Source of the DNA: Chloroflexi bacterium UBA5189
Lineage (GTDB): Bacteria > Chloroflexota > Limnocylindria > Limnocylindrales > CSP1-4
Direction: 5' to 3'
Assembly (NCBI GenBank): GCA_002413045.1
Contig: DHWF01000027.1
Span: forward strand, 44,247-108,246
Length of the DNA: 64,000 bases
The notes beneath the pieces were generated by a model. The model saw nothing but the letters and a program-made list of their open reading frames with translations, was not told the origin of the DNA and did not search any database. Of the stretch, positions 51,790 to 59,432 are shown in pieces. Numbering within the stretch: position 1 is the stretch's first letter; every line of letters begins with the position of its first letter. Position numbers and translations under genes: made by a program.

Positions 51790-52017
51790 TCAGGGCTCTG
51801 GCGGCCGGCGCGTCGCGATCCCCCACAGCACCAGAACGGTGGCGACGACGAGCCCGATCACGATGATGGGCGTCTCGCGGAACAGGTCGCCGATCGCCGG
51901 GACGAACGTCGCGAGCAGCTGGACGCCGAGCACCGCCCCCACGGCGACCGCCGCGACGATCAGGACGTCGCGCCAGCCGACGTTCCGCCGGCCGCTCGCC
52001 GGCTCCGGATCAGCCAC
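51790..52017 (-). CDS. Small two-TM membrane protein
   Basis: GTG 52017 is chosen because AAGGAGG sits 6-7 bases upstream; an ATG at 52041 would overlap the nnrE gene more. The 75-aa product has TM1 DVLIVAAVAVGAVLGVQLLA and TM2 PIIVIGLVVATVLVLWGIAT, with a basic Pro-rich end. No family recognised. It sits between nnrE and glpD in the same operon. Confidence 0.75.
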   Translation of the reverse strand: MADPEPASGRRNVGWRDVLIVAAVAVGAVLGVQLLATFVPAIGDLFRETPIIVIGLVVATVLVLWGIATRRPPEP

Positions 52018-52849
52018 GATCGGCCTCCTTCGGGATCCCAATCGGCGCGACGAGGACCTTGCCCGCGAGCGACGCGCCGCGCTTCGTGAGCAGCCCGGTC
52101 TTCGGGCGATGGAACGTCACCGTCAGGTCGGCGCGGACGACGGGCTGCGAGGCGTCGCCGGAGGTCAGGTCGACGCCGGTCGGCGTATCGACCGCGACGA
52201 TCGGGACCTTCGCGGCGCGCGCCTTCAGCACCACTTCGACCGCCGAGCGGATCGGGTCGCGCAGCGCGCCGGTGCCGCCGGTGCCGCCGGTGCCGAGCAG
52301 GGCATCAACCACGATCGAGGCCTTCTCGACGTCGCGCGCGAGCACGCGCAGGTCGGCGACCGAGGCGGCGTGAATGCGCGTGACCCGTGGCTCGCGATCG
52401 AGCCGATCCCAGTTGCGGCCCGCGTCAGGCGTGGTCGGCCGAGCGGCGCCAGACACGAGGACCGCCGCGACTTCGGCTCCGGCCTTGGCCAGGTAGCGAG
52501 CCGCCACGAACCCGTCACCACCGTTGTTACCAGGACCGCACAGGACGAGGATCGCGCCCTTCTTCCAGCGGTCCGTCGCCTCGCCGATGGCCATCGTCGC
52601 CGCGGCGACTGCCGCGCCCGCGTGCTCCATGAGGCGCTGGCCGGGAACGCCGCGGATCTGGGCGCGTTTGTCGGCACCCGCCATCGCCTCCGCACCGATC
52701 GGCGACCGCGCGGCGGCGCCCGCCCAACGCCGTCGAAGCGCTCGCAGGTCAAGGCCCATCAGCTCGGCGTCATCGGCCGGCAGCAGGTCGTCGGCAGGAT
52801 CCGGTGCGCGCGTCGAACCGGGCGTCGCGAGGGTGGGTGTCGGGGTCAC
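52010..52849 (-). CDS. nnrE: NAD(P)H-hydrate epimerase (YjeF N-terminal domain)
   Basis: GTG 52849 gives 279 aa. After a disordered leader, MEHAGAAVAAATMAI, LVLCGPGNNGGDGFVAARYL, SIVVDALLGTGGTGGTGALR and VAVDTPTGVDLTSGD follow the YjeF_N order. The GPGNNGGDG motif binds the nucleotide. The enzyme epimerises damaged NAD(P)H hydrate. The usual C-terminal dehydratase domain is absent, so it must act with a separate dehydratase. TACGCT ends 6 bases before the GTG. Confidence 0.9.
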   Translation of the reverse strand: MTPTPTLATPGSTRAPDPADDLLPADDAELMGLDLRALRRRWAGAAARSPIGAEAMAGADKRAQIRGVPGQRLMEHAGAAVAAATMAIGEATDRWKKGAILVLCGPGNNGGDGFVAARYLAKAGAEVAAVLVSGAARPTTPDAGRNWDRLDREPRVTRIHAASVADLRVLARDVEKASIVVDALLGTGGTGGTGALRDPIRSAVEVVLKARAAKVPIVAVDTPTGVDLTSGDASQPVVRADLTVTFHRPKTGLLTKRGASLAGKVLVAPIGIPKEADRG

Positions 52850-52855
52850 GAGTGA

Positions 52856-52893
52856 AGCGTAGCCGAGGGGCTCGCGGACGGGGAACCTAGACT
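52856..52893. promoter_or_regulatory. Divergent promoter pair in 50 bp, nnrE / DCC protein
   Basis: On the minus strand TACGCT (52861-52856) is 6 bases from GTG 52849. On the plus strand TAGACT (52888-52893) is 6 bases from GTG 52900. Both fit leaderless transcripts. Confidence 0.45.
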
Positions 52894-52899
52894 CGATCA

Positions 52900-53307
52900 G
52901 TGGACCGATCGGGCACGCTCCTGTATGACGCCGACTGCGGCCTGTGCATCGCGACCGCGACGTGGCTCGCGAGCGTCGTGTCGGCAACCGACCTCGGGTT
53001 GCTGGCGCTCCAGGAGGTCGGGTCGGATCCGGCCATCGCGGCCGCGGTCGAGGGGCGAGGTCTTCGGGATCGCGTCCACTTCGTTCGCGCGGACGGCCAG
53101 GTGCTGACCGGCGCCCAGGCCGTTCTGGCTGCCGGCCGTCTGATCCCCGTTCTTGGGGTCTACGCGGCACTGCTCGATCGGCCGCTGGGCCACCGGCTCC
53201 TCGAGCCGCTGTACGACGAGATCGCGTCGCATCGACGCCTGATCGGACGGCTGCTCGGGCTGCCCGAGGTCTGCCCGCTCCCTACGCGCGCCCGCGGCGG
53301 CGGCTGA
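52900..53307 (+). CDS. Thiol-disulfide oxidoreductase DCC family protein (DUF393)
   Basis: The 135-aa product has the signature DCGLC inside TLLYDADCGLCIATATWL, then LQEVGSDPAIA and LTGAQAVLAAGRLIPVLGVY. DCC proteins are thioredoxin-like with a CxxC-type D-C-x-x-C site, predicted to exchange disulfides. Substrate unknown. GTG 52900 is supported by the promoter 6 bases upstream. Confidence 0.88.
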   Translation: MDRSGTLLYDADCGLCIATATWLASVVSATDLGLLALQEVGSDPAIAAAVEGRGLRDRVHFVRADGQVLTGAQAVLAAGRLIPVLGVYAALLDRPLGHRLLEPLYDEIASHRRLIGRLLGLPEVCPLPTRARGGG

Positions 53308-53409
53308 GGTCGATCAGCCGGCGAGCTTCCACCCAAGCTCAGAAATGAGCCGAACGGCTCTGCCGGATCAGCCGTCGACGTCTCATGCTCAGGCCGAAGA
53401 GGTGCAGCA

Positions 53410-53799
53410 ATGACGCTCAACATCAACATCGTCGAGGCGACGCAGAAGAACACGTATTTCAGGCACGTCCTGTCGACCGGGCCGAACGCCCAGGTCGTCG
53501 TGATGAGCATTCCGGCAGGCGGCGAGATCGGCGAAGAGGTCCATGAGCACGTCGACCAGGTCCTGGTGTTCGTGGCCGGAGAGGGCGTCGCGATCCTTGA
53601 CGGCGACGAGACGCACGTTGGACCCGATCACCTCGTGCACGTGCCCGCCGGGGCGCGTCACAACGTCGTGAACCGGGGCTCGTTCCCGCTCCGGCTCTAC
53701 ACCGTATATGCGCCGCCCCAGCACGCGCAGGGCACGATCCATCGGACCAAGGCCGAGGCCGACGTCGATGCGGCGGACCACTACGTCCCGCTCGCGTAA
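53410..53799 (+). CDS. Cupin-domain protein
   Basis: The 129-aa product has both cupin motifs: GGEIGEEVHEHVDQVLVFVA with metal-binding His/Glu residues, and VPAGARHNVVNRGSFPLRL with the downstream His. It is a single-domain cupin, likely metal-binding; no substrate can be named. GAGGTG precedes the ATG. The 102 bp upstream holds a small hairpin GAGCC-GAAC-GGCTC at 53347-53360. Confidence 0.88.
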   Translation: MTLNINIVEATQKNTYFRHVLSTGPNAQVVVMSIPAGGEIGEEVHEHVDQVLVFVAGEGVAILDGDETHVGPDHLVHVPAGARHNVVNRGSFPLRLYTVYAPPQHAQGTIHRTKAEADVDAADHYVPLA

Positions 53800-53817
53800 G
53801 CGACCACGCCCGGTCGC
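53800..53817. terminator. Hairpin between convergent cupin and DUF3592-like genes
   Basis: GCGACC (53800-53805) pairs with GGTCGC (53812-53817) around a 6-base loop, directly after the cupin stop and 10 bases from the opposing stop. No U tract. Confidence 0.4.
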
Positions 53818-53826
53818 GCGGCGCGC

Positions 53827-54150
53827 TCAGGGACACGAGGCATCCTGAATGACCAGGACCTGGTTGGCAGGGTTGACAGGCTCGTAGCAGACCTTCGCAG
53901 CACGAATCAGGTCCTGGCTCCAGGTCCGCGTCGCGATTCGATCGAGGCTCTGGCCGCCGGCCATGAATCGATAGCGGATGACGCTGTCAGCCGGGTTCCC
54001 GCGGAACACCGACGGGCGCGTCTCGATGCCCAGGATCTCGACCGTCGCGGTCGCCGTTCGGCGACGACCGGCGTCCTGTCCGACCACCGCCAACGAGACC
54101 AGGACGAGCGCGAGCACCAGCAGGAGTAACGCCAGCGGCCTCGGGATCAC
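53827..54150 (-). CDS. Single-TM protein, DUF3592-like
   Basis: GTG 54150 overlaps the mutY stop (GTGA) and gives 107 aa. An N-terminal TM (LALLLLVLALVLVSLAVVGQ) is followed by TATATVEILGIETRPS, VIRYRFMAGGQSLD and VCYEPVNPANQVLVIQDASC. The VEILGIE, RYRF and CYEPxNP order matches DUF3592-like extracytoplasmic domains. Function unknown. Confidence 0.75.
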   Translation of the reverse strand: MIPRPLALLLLVLALVLVSLAVVGQDAGRRRTATATVEILGIETRPSVFRGNPADSVIRYRFMAGGQSLDRIATRTWSQDLIRAAKVCYEPVNPANQVLVIQDASCP

Positions 54151-55076
54151 GTCGACGTCGGCGTGGCAGCCGAGAATCGCGCGGTGAGACCGTCGGAACG
54201 CGGATCGAGCTCGATGAGCCCGTCCCTCGCCAGGGTCGTGATTGCCAGCTCGACGGCGCGAACGTCGTGCTCGCCGATCGGCTCCGCGAAGCGAATCCAC
54301 GCGTCGTCCGGCGCATCGCGAAGGCGATCGACGATTCGGCCGCGAAGCCAGCGCGTCGTCGATTCGAAACGGAGCTGCCGCGGCCGATCGGAAGACACGG
54401 GCGCCGCCTCCATTGGCGGTCGCGCGTCCGATGCGCTCGTGGCATAGGTGCATCTGGCCTGGAGGGGACAGATTGCGCATCGTGGGTTGCTGGGCCGGCA
54501 GCATGCGGCCCCGATGTCCATGAGGGCGTGGGTCCATGCACCAGGCCAGTCGGACGGCACGATCGCGTCGGCGGCAACCTGCAACGCGCGCGGCGGGAGT
54601 GCACCAGGCAGGAATGCCCGACCGAGGACTCGCCGGATGTTGACGTCGAGCGCCGCGACCGGCCGGCCAAACGCGATCGCAACGACTGCGCGAGCGGTAT
54701 AGGGGCCGACGCCCGGAAGTCGCTCGAGGGCTTCAACGTCGTCGGGCACCCGACCGCGGTGGTCCTCGACGATCGCGACGGCCGCGGCCCGAAGCGCAAT
54801 CGCGCGGCGGTTATGGCCAAGGCCGCGCCAGGCGCGGATTACGGCCGCCGGCGAGGCAGCCGCGAGCGACACGGGGTTCGGAAACTCGGACATGAAGCTG
54901 GTCCAGGCCTCGGCTGCGCGCGCTGCCTGTGTCTGCTGGGCCATGACCTCCGAGACGAGGATCGCCCACGGGTCGGTCGTTCGGCGGAACGCGAGGTCGC
55001 GGCCGTTTGCGGCATACCAGTCGAGGACGGCCGATTGCATCTCGGCGATGCGGTCGGGGGCGATGGCGAGGTTCAT
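54147..55076 (-). CDS. mutY: A/G-specific adenine glycosylase, short form
   Basis: The 309-aa product has WAILVSEVMAQQTQAARAAE (catalytic Glu), helix-hairpin-helix RLPGVGPYTARAVVAIAFGR, catalytic Asp in PVAALDVNIRRVLGRAF and the 4Fe-4S motif C-x6-C-x2-C-x5-C in CCRPSNPRCAICPLQARC. It removes adenine opposite 8-oxoG. The usual C-terminal MutT-like 8-oxoG recognition domain is absent; instead about 90 residues look like a winged-helix (LRGRIVDRLRDAPDDAWIRF). Overlaps the following gene by GTGA. Confidence 0.9.
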   Translation of the reverse strand: MNLAIAPDRIAEMQSAVLDWYAANGRDLAFRRTTDPWAILVSEVMAQQTQAARAAEAWTSFMSEFPNPVSLAAASPAAVIRAWRGLGHNRRAIALRAAAVAIVEDHRGRVPDDVEALERLPGVGPYTARAVVAIAFGRPVAALDVNIRRVLGRAFLPGALPPRALQVAADAIVPSDWPGAWTHALMDIGAACCRPSNPRCAICPLQARCTYATSASDARPPMEAAPVSSDRPRQLRFESTTRWLRGRIVDRLRDAPDDAWIRFAEPIGEHDVRAVELAITTLARDGLIELDPRSDGLTARFSAATPTST

Positions 55077-55081
55077 CTCCG

Positions 55082-55480
55082 TCAGCGATCCCGCCCCCCA
55101 TGCGTTGACCCGGCGGGCGTGATCGGGCCAAAGGCCCGAGCGACGGTCCGCAAGCCGGCGAGGCCGAGAACGATCGAGGCGACAAGCGCTACGAGGCCGG
55201 GCACCAGGAGCACGCCGTTGTCGAAACAGGAGGAGTCGCACGGTCTCGCTCCACTGAACTGGCTCAGCAGAACCATCCAGCCCCCGGCCGCGCCGAGGAC
55301 AATCGACCCAATCAGGCCTGCGGCGGTCATCAGGGCCGCCCTGCGCGGGAGCGTGGAGCGCTCGACGGCGAGAACGATCACGCCGAATACGACGAGCGCG
55401 ATCGTCCACCAGGCCTCAGACGTCGTGATCGCGAACGCGGCCACGAACACGGCCGCGGCGAGTGCGATGACGCCGATCAT
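55082..55480 (-). CDS. Membrane protein with four TM helices, unknown function
   Basis: The 132-aa product has TM segments MIGVIALAAAVFVAAFAI, WWTIALVVFGVIVLAVE, ALMTAAGLIGSIVLGAAGGW and VLLVPGLVALVASIVLGLAG. An outer loop contains CDSSC, which could form a disulfide. No family recognised. TAGACT ends 6 bases before the ATG. It is the first gene of the mutY operon. Confidence 0.75.
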   Translation of the reverse strand: MIGVIALAAAVFVAAFAITTSEAWWTIALVVFGVIVLAVERSTLPRRAALMTAAGLIGSIVLGAAGGWMVLLSQFSGARPCDSSCFDNGVLLVPGLVALVASIVLGLAGLRTVARAFGPITPAGSTHGGRDR

Positions 55481-55495
55481 GCCGCGAGTCTATGT

Positions 55496-56701
55496 TCAGC
55501 TGAGCTGCTCATGCCGATCGAGCTCGGGGTAGACCCGCGCCACGGCCAGCACGCCGAGCAGGCAGAGCAGCCCGCCACTGATGACCGACAGTTGCGCCCC
55601 GATCGCCGCTGCGACGGCCGCCGCCTCGATGTCGCCGACCCGAGGTCCGCTGGTCACGACGAGCAGGTGGATGGCACTGATCCGACCACGTAGCTCGTCG
55701 GGCGTCGTGAGCTGGACGACGCTCGACCGCAGCACGGCCGAGAGGACGTCGGCCGCGCCGGCGATTGCCAGGAAGCCGAGGGCGAGCGGGAACGAGAACG
55801 TCGACAGCCCGAACAGGACGATCGCGGCGCCCCAGACCGCCACGGCGACGATGATCCCCCGGCCGACCCGCCGGATTCGGATCACCGCGCCCGAGATCGC
55901 CGCCCCGAGGAACGCACCGGCCGCCGGCGCGGCGTTGAGCAGCCCGACCCCGATCGGCCCGGCATGGAAGACGTCGAGCGCGAGCGCGGGGAACAGCGCC
56001 TGGGGCATCCCGAAGATCATCGCGTTGAGGTCGATCGCGAAGGTCGAGAGGATCACCCGCCGGCCGCGCACGTAGCGAAGTCCCTCGCGGATCGCCTCGA
56101 GCCCGGCGCGGGACCCCTTGACCAGGGGCGGGATCGACGGCAACGCCGTGATGGCGAGGATCGAGATCGCGAACGAGGCGACATCGACGGCATATGCCCC
56201 GGCGACCCCGATCGTGGCCAGGATGACGCCGCCAACGGCTGGCCCGATGACGGACCCAGCGTTGTAGCTCAACTGCCCGAGCGCAATCGCCGCCGGGAGA
56301 CGCGCCGCGGGCACGAGCCGAGGGATTGCCGAGGAACGGGTCGGGCCCTCGACGGCCTGGAACGCCGACGCCACCGCGGCAATCGCGAAGAGCACCGCGA
56401 CCGAGGGAGTGCCGGCCAGCGACACAGCCATCAGCGCCGCGCTGGTGCCCGCGAGCCCGAGCTGGGTGACGATCAGGAGCCGCCGCCGGTCAACGGCGTC
56501 TGCGAGGGAGCCGCCGGCAAGCGAGAACACCAGGAGCGGGACCAGCTGGACGAACGTGAGCGCGGCGATCGCCAGCGTCGAGTGAGTGATCACGTACACC
56601 TGGAACGGCAGCGCGACTCGCGTGACCTGGTTGCCGATGACGTTGATGCTCTGGCCGGTCCACAGCAGGCGATACGCCGGCAGCTCGCGGAGCGGCGACA
56701 C
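55496..56701 (-). CDS. MFS exporter (EntS-like)
   Basis: About 400 aa with 11-12 TM segments. LPAYRLLWTGQSINVIGNQV and TRVALPFQVYVITHSTLAI start the N-terminal half; motif A is GGSLADAVDRRRLLIVTQ, and a mid segment is AVEGPTRSSAIPRLVPAARL. The end is LRSSVVQLTTPDELRGRISA. This pattern is typical of EntS-type MFS exporters. GTG 56701 is a tentative start; codons upstream (VVLD) look conserved, so the true start may be a few residues earlier. Confidence 0.87.
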   Translation of the reverse strand: MSPLRELPAYRLLWTGQSINVIGNQVTRVALPFQVYVITHSTLAIAALTFVQLVPLLVFSLAGGSLADAVDRRRLLIVTQLGLAGTSAALMAVSLAGTPSVAVLFAIAAVASAFQAVEGPTRSSAIPRLVPAARLPAAIALGQLSYNAGSVIGPAVGGVILATIGVAGAYAVDVASFAISILAITALPSIPPLVKGSRAGLEAIREGLRYVRGRRVILSTFAIDLNAMIFGMPQALFPALALDVFHAGPIGVGLLNAAPAAGAFLGAAISGAVIRIRRVGRGIIVAVAVWGAAIVLFGLSTFSFPLALGFLAIAGAADVLSAVLRSSVVQLTTPDELRGRISAIHLLVVTSGPRVGDIEAAAVAAAIGAQLSVISGGLLCLLGVLAVARVYPELDRHEQLS

Positions 56702-56774
56702 ATCGAGGACGACCCGTCGGAGGTTCAGGGCAGCTTCAGCGCGGTTCGCTTGGTGATCCGGACGAATACAACAC

Positions 56775-57794
56775 CTAGGGCAGGAACTCCGACATCGCCG
56801 AGACGTTGCACGACTGGTGCAGGCAGGGCAGCCCGAAGACGCGCTCGACCGTGCGGAGGAGCCCGTAGTGATTGTGGGTGATCGTCGAGACCTTGCCGGA
56901 GAGCCCGGCGCGCGCCACAACGGTGAACACGCGGCCGCCGCCATTCGTGCTTGTCGTGCCCTCGTCGAAGGTGATGATCAGGAGCGTATGCGCCCAGTCC
57001 GGCGCCTTGAGCACGTGGGGCACGAAGGCCTTGAGGAACGCATCGCCTCTCGCCATCGAACAGTCATGCATGTCGTTGCAGAGGTTCGGGACCACGAACG
57101 CGAGGTTGACGTTCGGATCGAACTGGACGAGCGGCCGGATGTTGGCGCAACGTGAGCTCCGGGAGACGTACGTAAAGCTCATCGCCGGATCGTGCCTCCG
57201 GGCGTACGTTCCGGCGACGCCCCAGCCATCGACGCCGCCCGTGTACGTCGTTCCGGTATGGCAACCGGTCGTCGTCGGGTAGTCCTGGGCGTAGGTGCGC
57301 CAGGACAGGCCCGCAGCCGCCATCTGATTCGAGATGCTCGTCCCCGTGAAGTTGTACGTCCCGTCGTTCGTGACGCCTTCAGTCGAGCCGGCCCAGAACG
57401 CGAGGTAGTTCGGCAGCGACGGGTGGCGGATGGCGTAGTAGCGATCCGCTCGGCCGAACGTTCTCGAGAGGCCATACAAGTACGGCATCGAGGTCGAGGT
57501 GACCGCCGTCGCCTCGTGGTTCTCCATCCAGATCACCACGACGTGCCGGATCGCACCCGTGGCCGTCGCGGGTCCGGCGCGAGCCTGATCGGTGGCCGTT
57601 GTCGTCGGTGCGGGGCCCGCTGTGGCGATGCCCATTGGCACGACGGTGCCGACTGGAGCCGAGGATGCCGCCGTCGAGTCGAGGGGTGCTTGTCCGGATG
57701 GCGAGCATGCGACGAGGCTCGCAACGCAGAAGGCCGCGCCTCCCCACCACATCCGATTGGGACGGCGGCGAGAGCTGGTCGCGTCCGTTTGCAT
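56775..57794 (-). CDS. Secreted phosphoesterase-family lipoprotein (PF04185-like)
   Basis: The 339-aa product has a signal peptide and lipobox (FCVASLVACSPSG), then an Ala/Thr-rich linker. The catalytic domain has VVVIWMENHEATAV (ME-N nucleophile region), YAIRHPSLPNYLAFWAGSTE, FDPNVNLAFVVPNLCNDMHD and TLLIITFDEGTTS. This is the phosphoesterase/acid-phosphatase family that includes phospholipases C; substrate unknown. Acts outside the membrane. ATG has weak AAGG upstream. Confidence 0.88.
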   Translation of the reverse strand: MQTDATSSRRRPNRMWWGGAAFCVASLVACSPSGQAPLDSTAASSAPVGTVVPMGIATAGPAPTTTATDQARAGPATATGAIRHVVVIWMENHEATAVTSTSMPYLYGLSRTFGRADRYYAIRHPSLPNYLAFWAGSTEGVTNDGTYNFTGTSISNQMAAAGLSWRTYAQDYPTTTGCHTGTTYTGGVDGWGVAGTYARRHDPAMSFTYVSRSSRCANIRPLVQFDPNVNLAFVVPNLCNDMHDCSMARGDAFLKAFVPHVLKAPDWAHTLLIITFDEGTTSTNGGGRVFTVVARAGLSGKVSTITHNHYGLLRTVERVFGLPCLHQSCNVSAMSEFLP

Positions 57795-57944
57795 GCCTTG
57801 TGCGATGGTGGCCCTGGTCTCATCGTCGCGTCAACTGGAGCAAGCACGGACGACAGGCGGGGACGCATATTCTCGCGCACGTCGTGGCTTCGGACCAGTC
57901 CTTCCGACGGCCCGGGGCCGCCACTCGAACCGGAGGAATCGCGC

Positions 57945-58619
57945 TTGCCGGACTCGCTGCCTCGCCCGCTTGGCCTGATCTTCGATCTCGATGGGACGCT
58001 CGTCGACACCGTGTCCGCGCGGATTGCGGGCTGGGTCGAGGCGCTTGTCGCCGCCGGGGTCCCGGCGTCGCGCGAGCAGATCGCCCCGATGATCGGGATG
58101 GATGGGCGGCGCCTTGCGCGCCTGGTCGCCGCGGCGGCGGACCGCACGCTGACCGATGACGAGATCGAGCAAGCGGACCGTGCCGCGGGCGAAGCCTTCG
58201 ATCGGCTGAATCGCACGCCTCGACCGCTGCCGGGTACCGCCGAGCTGTTCGCCGCTGCTGGAGCGGCGGGCGTGCCGTGGGTCATCGCAACGTCCAGTCG
58301 GAAGCAACAGGTGGTCGCGTCCGTCGCGGCGCTCGGGCTCGAGACGCCCCCGACGATCGTCGACGGCAGCCACGTCAAGCACGCCAAGCCTGCGCCGGAC
58401 CTGTTGCTGCTTGCGGCGAAGCGCCTCGGCGTCGCGCCGGCCGAATGCTGGGCCATCGGCGACTCGACCTGGGACATGCGCGCCGCAGTGGCCGGCGGGA
58501 TGACAGCGATCGGCGTGACGGCTGGCTCGGCGGTCAACGCCGATGCGCTCGTGGAGGCGGGCGCCGCACTCGTCGTCGCCACACTTGGCGAGCTCATTGA
58601 CAAGCTGCGGCTGGACTGA
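57945..58619 (+). CDS. HAD-family hydrolase (phosphoglycolate phosphatase-like)
   Basis: TTG 57945, with GGAGGA 8 bases upstream, gives 224 aa; the longer frame upstream is antisense to the phosphoesterase. HAD motifs: GLIFDLDGTLVDTVSARIAG (I), WVIATSSRKQQVVASVAALG (II), HAKPAPDLLLLAAKRLG (III) and CWAIGDSTWDMRAAVAGGMT (IV). A small-molecule phosphatase; substrate unknown. TATTCT near 57869 is a possible -10. Confidence 0.9.
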   Translation: MPDSLPRPLGLIFDLDGTLVDTVSARIAGWVEALVAAGVPASREQIAPMIGMDGRRLARLVAAAADRTLTDDEIEQADRAAGEAFDRLNRTPRPLPGTAELFAAAGAAGVPWVIATSSRKQQVVASVAALGLETPPTIVDGSHVKHAKPAPDLLLLAAKRLGVAPAECWAIGDSTWDMRAAVAGGMTAIGVTAGSAVNADALVEAGAALVVATLGELIDKLRLD

Positions 58620-58664
58620 AACCTGGCATGCAGACGAGATGAGCGGGCGCGGCGTGCCGAAGGG

Positions 58665-59432
58665 CTAGCGACCGAGGAGCAGCGCCACGACGAGGATGAC
58701 GGCGGCCGAGCCACTCACGAGGACGTCGAGCGGAATCCACGCGACCGGGCGGTAGGTGGTCCGCGGGCCGCTGCCGAAGCCGCGGGCGTCCATCGCGATG
58801 GCGAGCTGGTCGGCATGCCGGATCGCGCGTACGAGCACGCCGACCAGGAGGCGCGGGTGCCATTCGCGCAGGCCGCGCAGTCGGCGCGCGGCGCGCAACG
58901 TGGTGAGGTCGTCGACGATCTTGGGGACGGCCTGATACGCGGCGAGGGCGCCGTAGGCGAAGCGCGGCGAGACGCGCCCGAGCTGGACGAGCGAGTCGAT
59001 GAGCCGGGTCACGTCCGTGGTCAGCGTGAACACGGCCCCGATGCACACGATCGCGGCGATGCGCATGCCGAGACCCGCGGCGGCGGCGAGGGCCTCGGCT
59101 GTCACCCGGAGCGGCCCGATCCGGACGAGCTCCGTGGCCAGTGGGTCGGTGTTGTGGTTCGAGAACAGCAGGTTCGTGACGGCGATGCCTACCGCAGCGA
59201 TGGCGAACGGCGCAATTCGGCGACCCAGCGCGGCGGGCGTGATGGCGCCTAGCGTCACCCCGGCGGCGAGCGCAACAACGAGCAGGATCGCCGGCGGCCG
59301 GACATCGACCGTGAGCCCGAGCCCGAGGAGCCAGACGATCGCGATTCCGAGCTTGACCAGCGGATTCGTGCGCCCGAGCACGCTCGCCTGCTGAGCGACC
59401 CCGACGTCCGGCACGAACAGCCTCGCGCTCAT
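58665..59432 (-). CDS. ykoC: ECF transporter T component (YkoC)
   Basis: The 255-aa membrane protein has GRTNPLVKLGIAIVWLLGLG, several TM helices, and the coupling-helix motif AARRLRGLREWH. This is EcfT, which links the ATPase to the S component. ATG overlaps the ykoD stop (ATGA). With YkoE and YkoD under a TPP riboswitch, thiamine or HMP precursor uptake is the expected job. Confidence 0.92.
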   Translation of the reverse strand: MSARLFVPDVGVAQQASVLGRTNPLVKLGIAIVWLLGLGLTVDVRPPAILLVVALAAGVTLGAITPAALGRRIAPFAIAAVGIAVTNLLFSNHNTDPLATELVRIGPLRVTAEALAAAAGLGMRIAAIVCIGAVFTLTTDVTRLIDSLVQLGRVSPRFAYGALAAYQAVPKIVDDLTTLRAARRLRGLREWHPRLLVGVLVRAIRHADQLAIAMDARGFGSGPRTTYRPVAWIPLDVLVSGSAAVILVVALLLGR

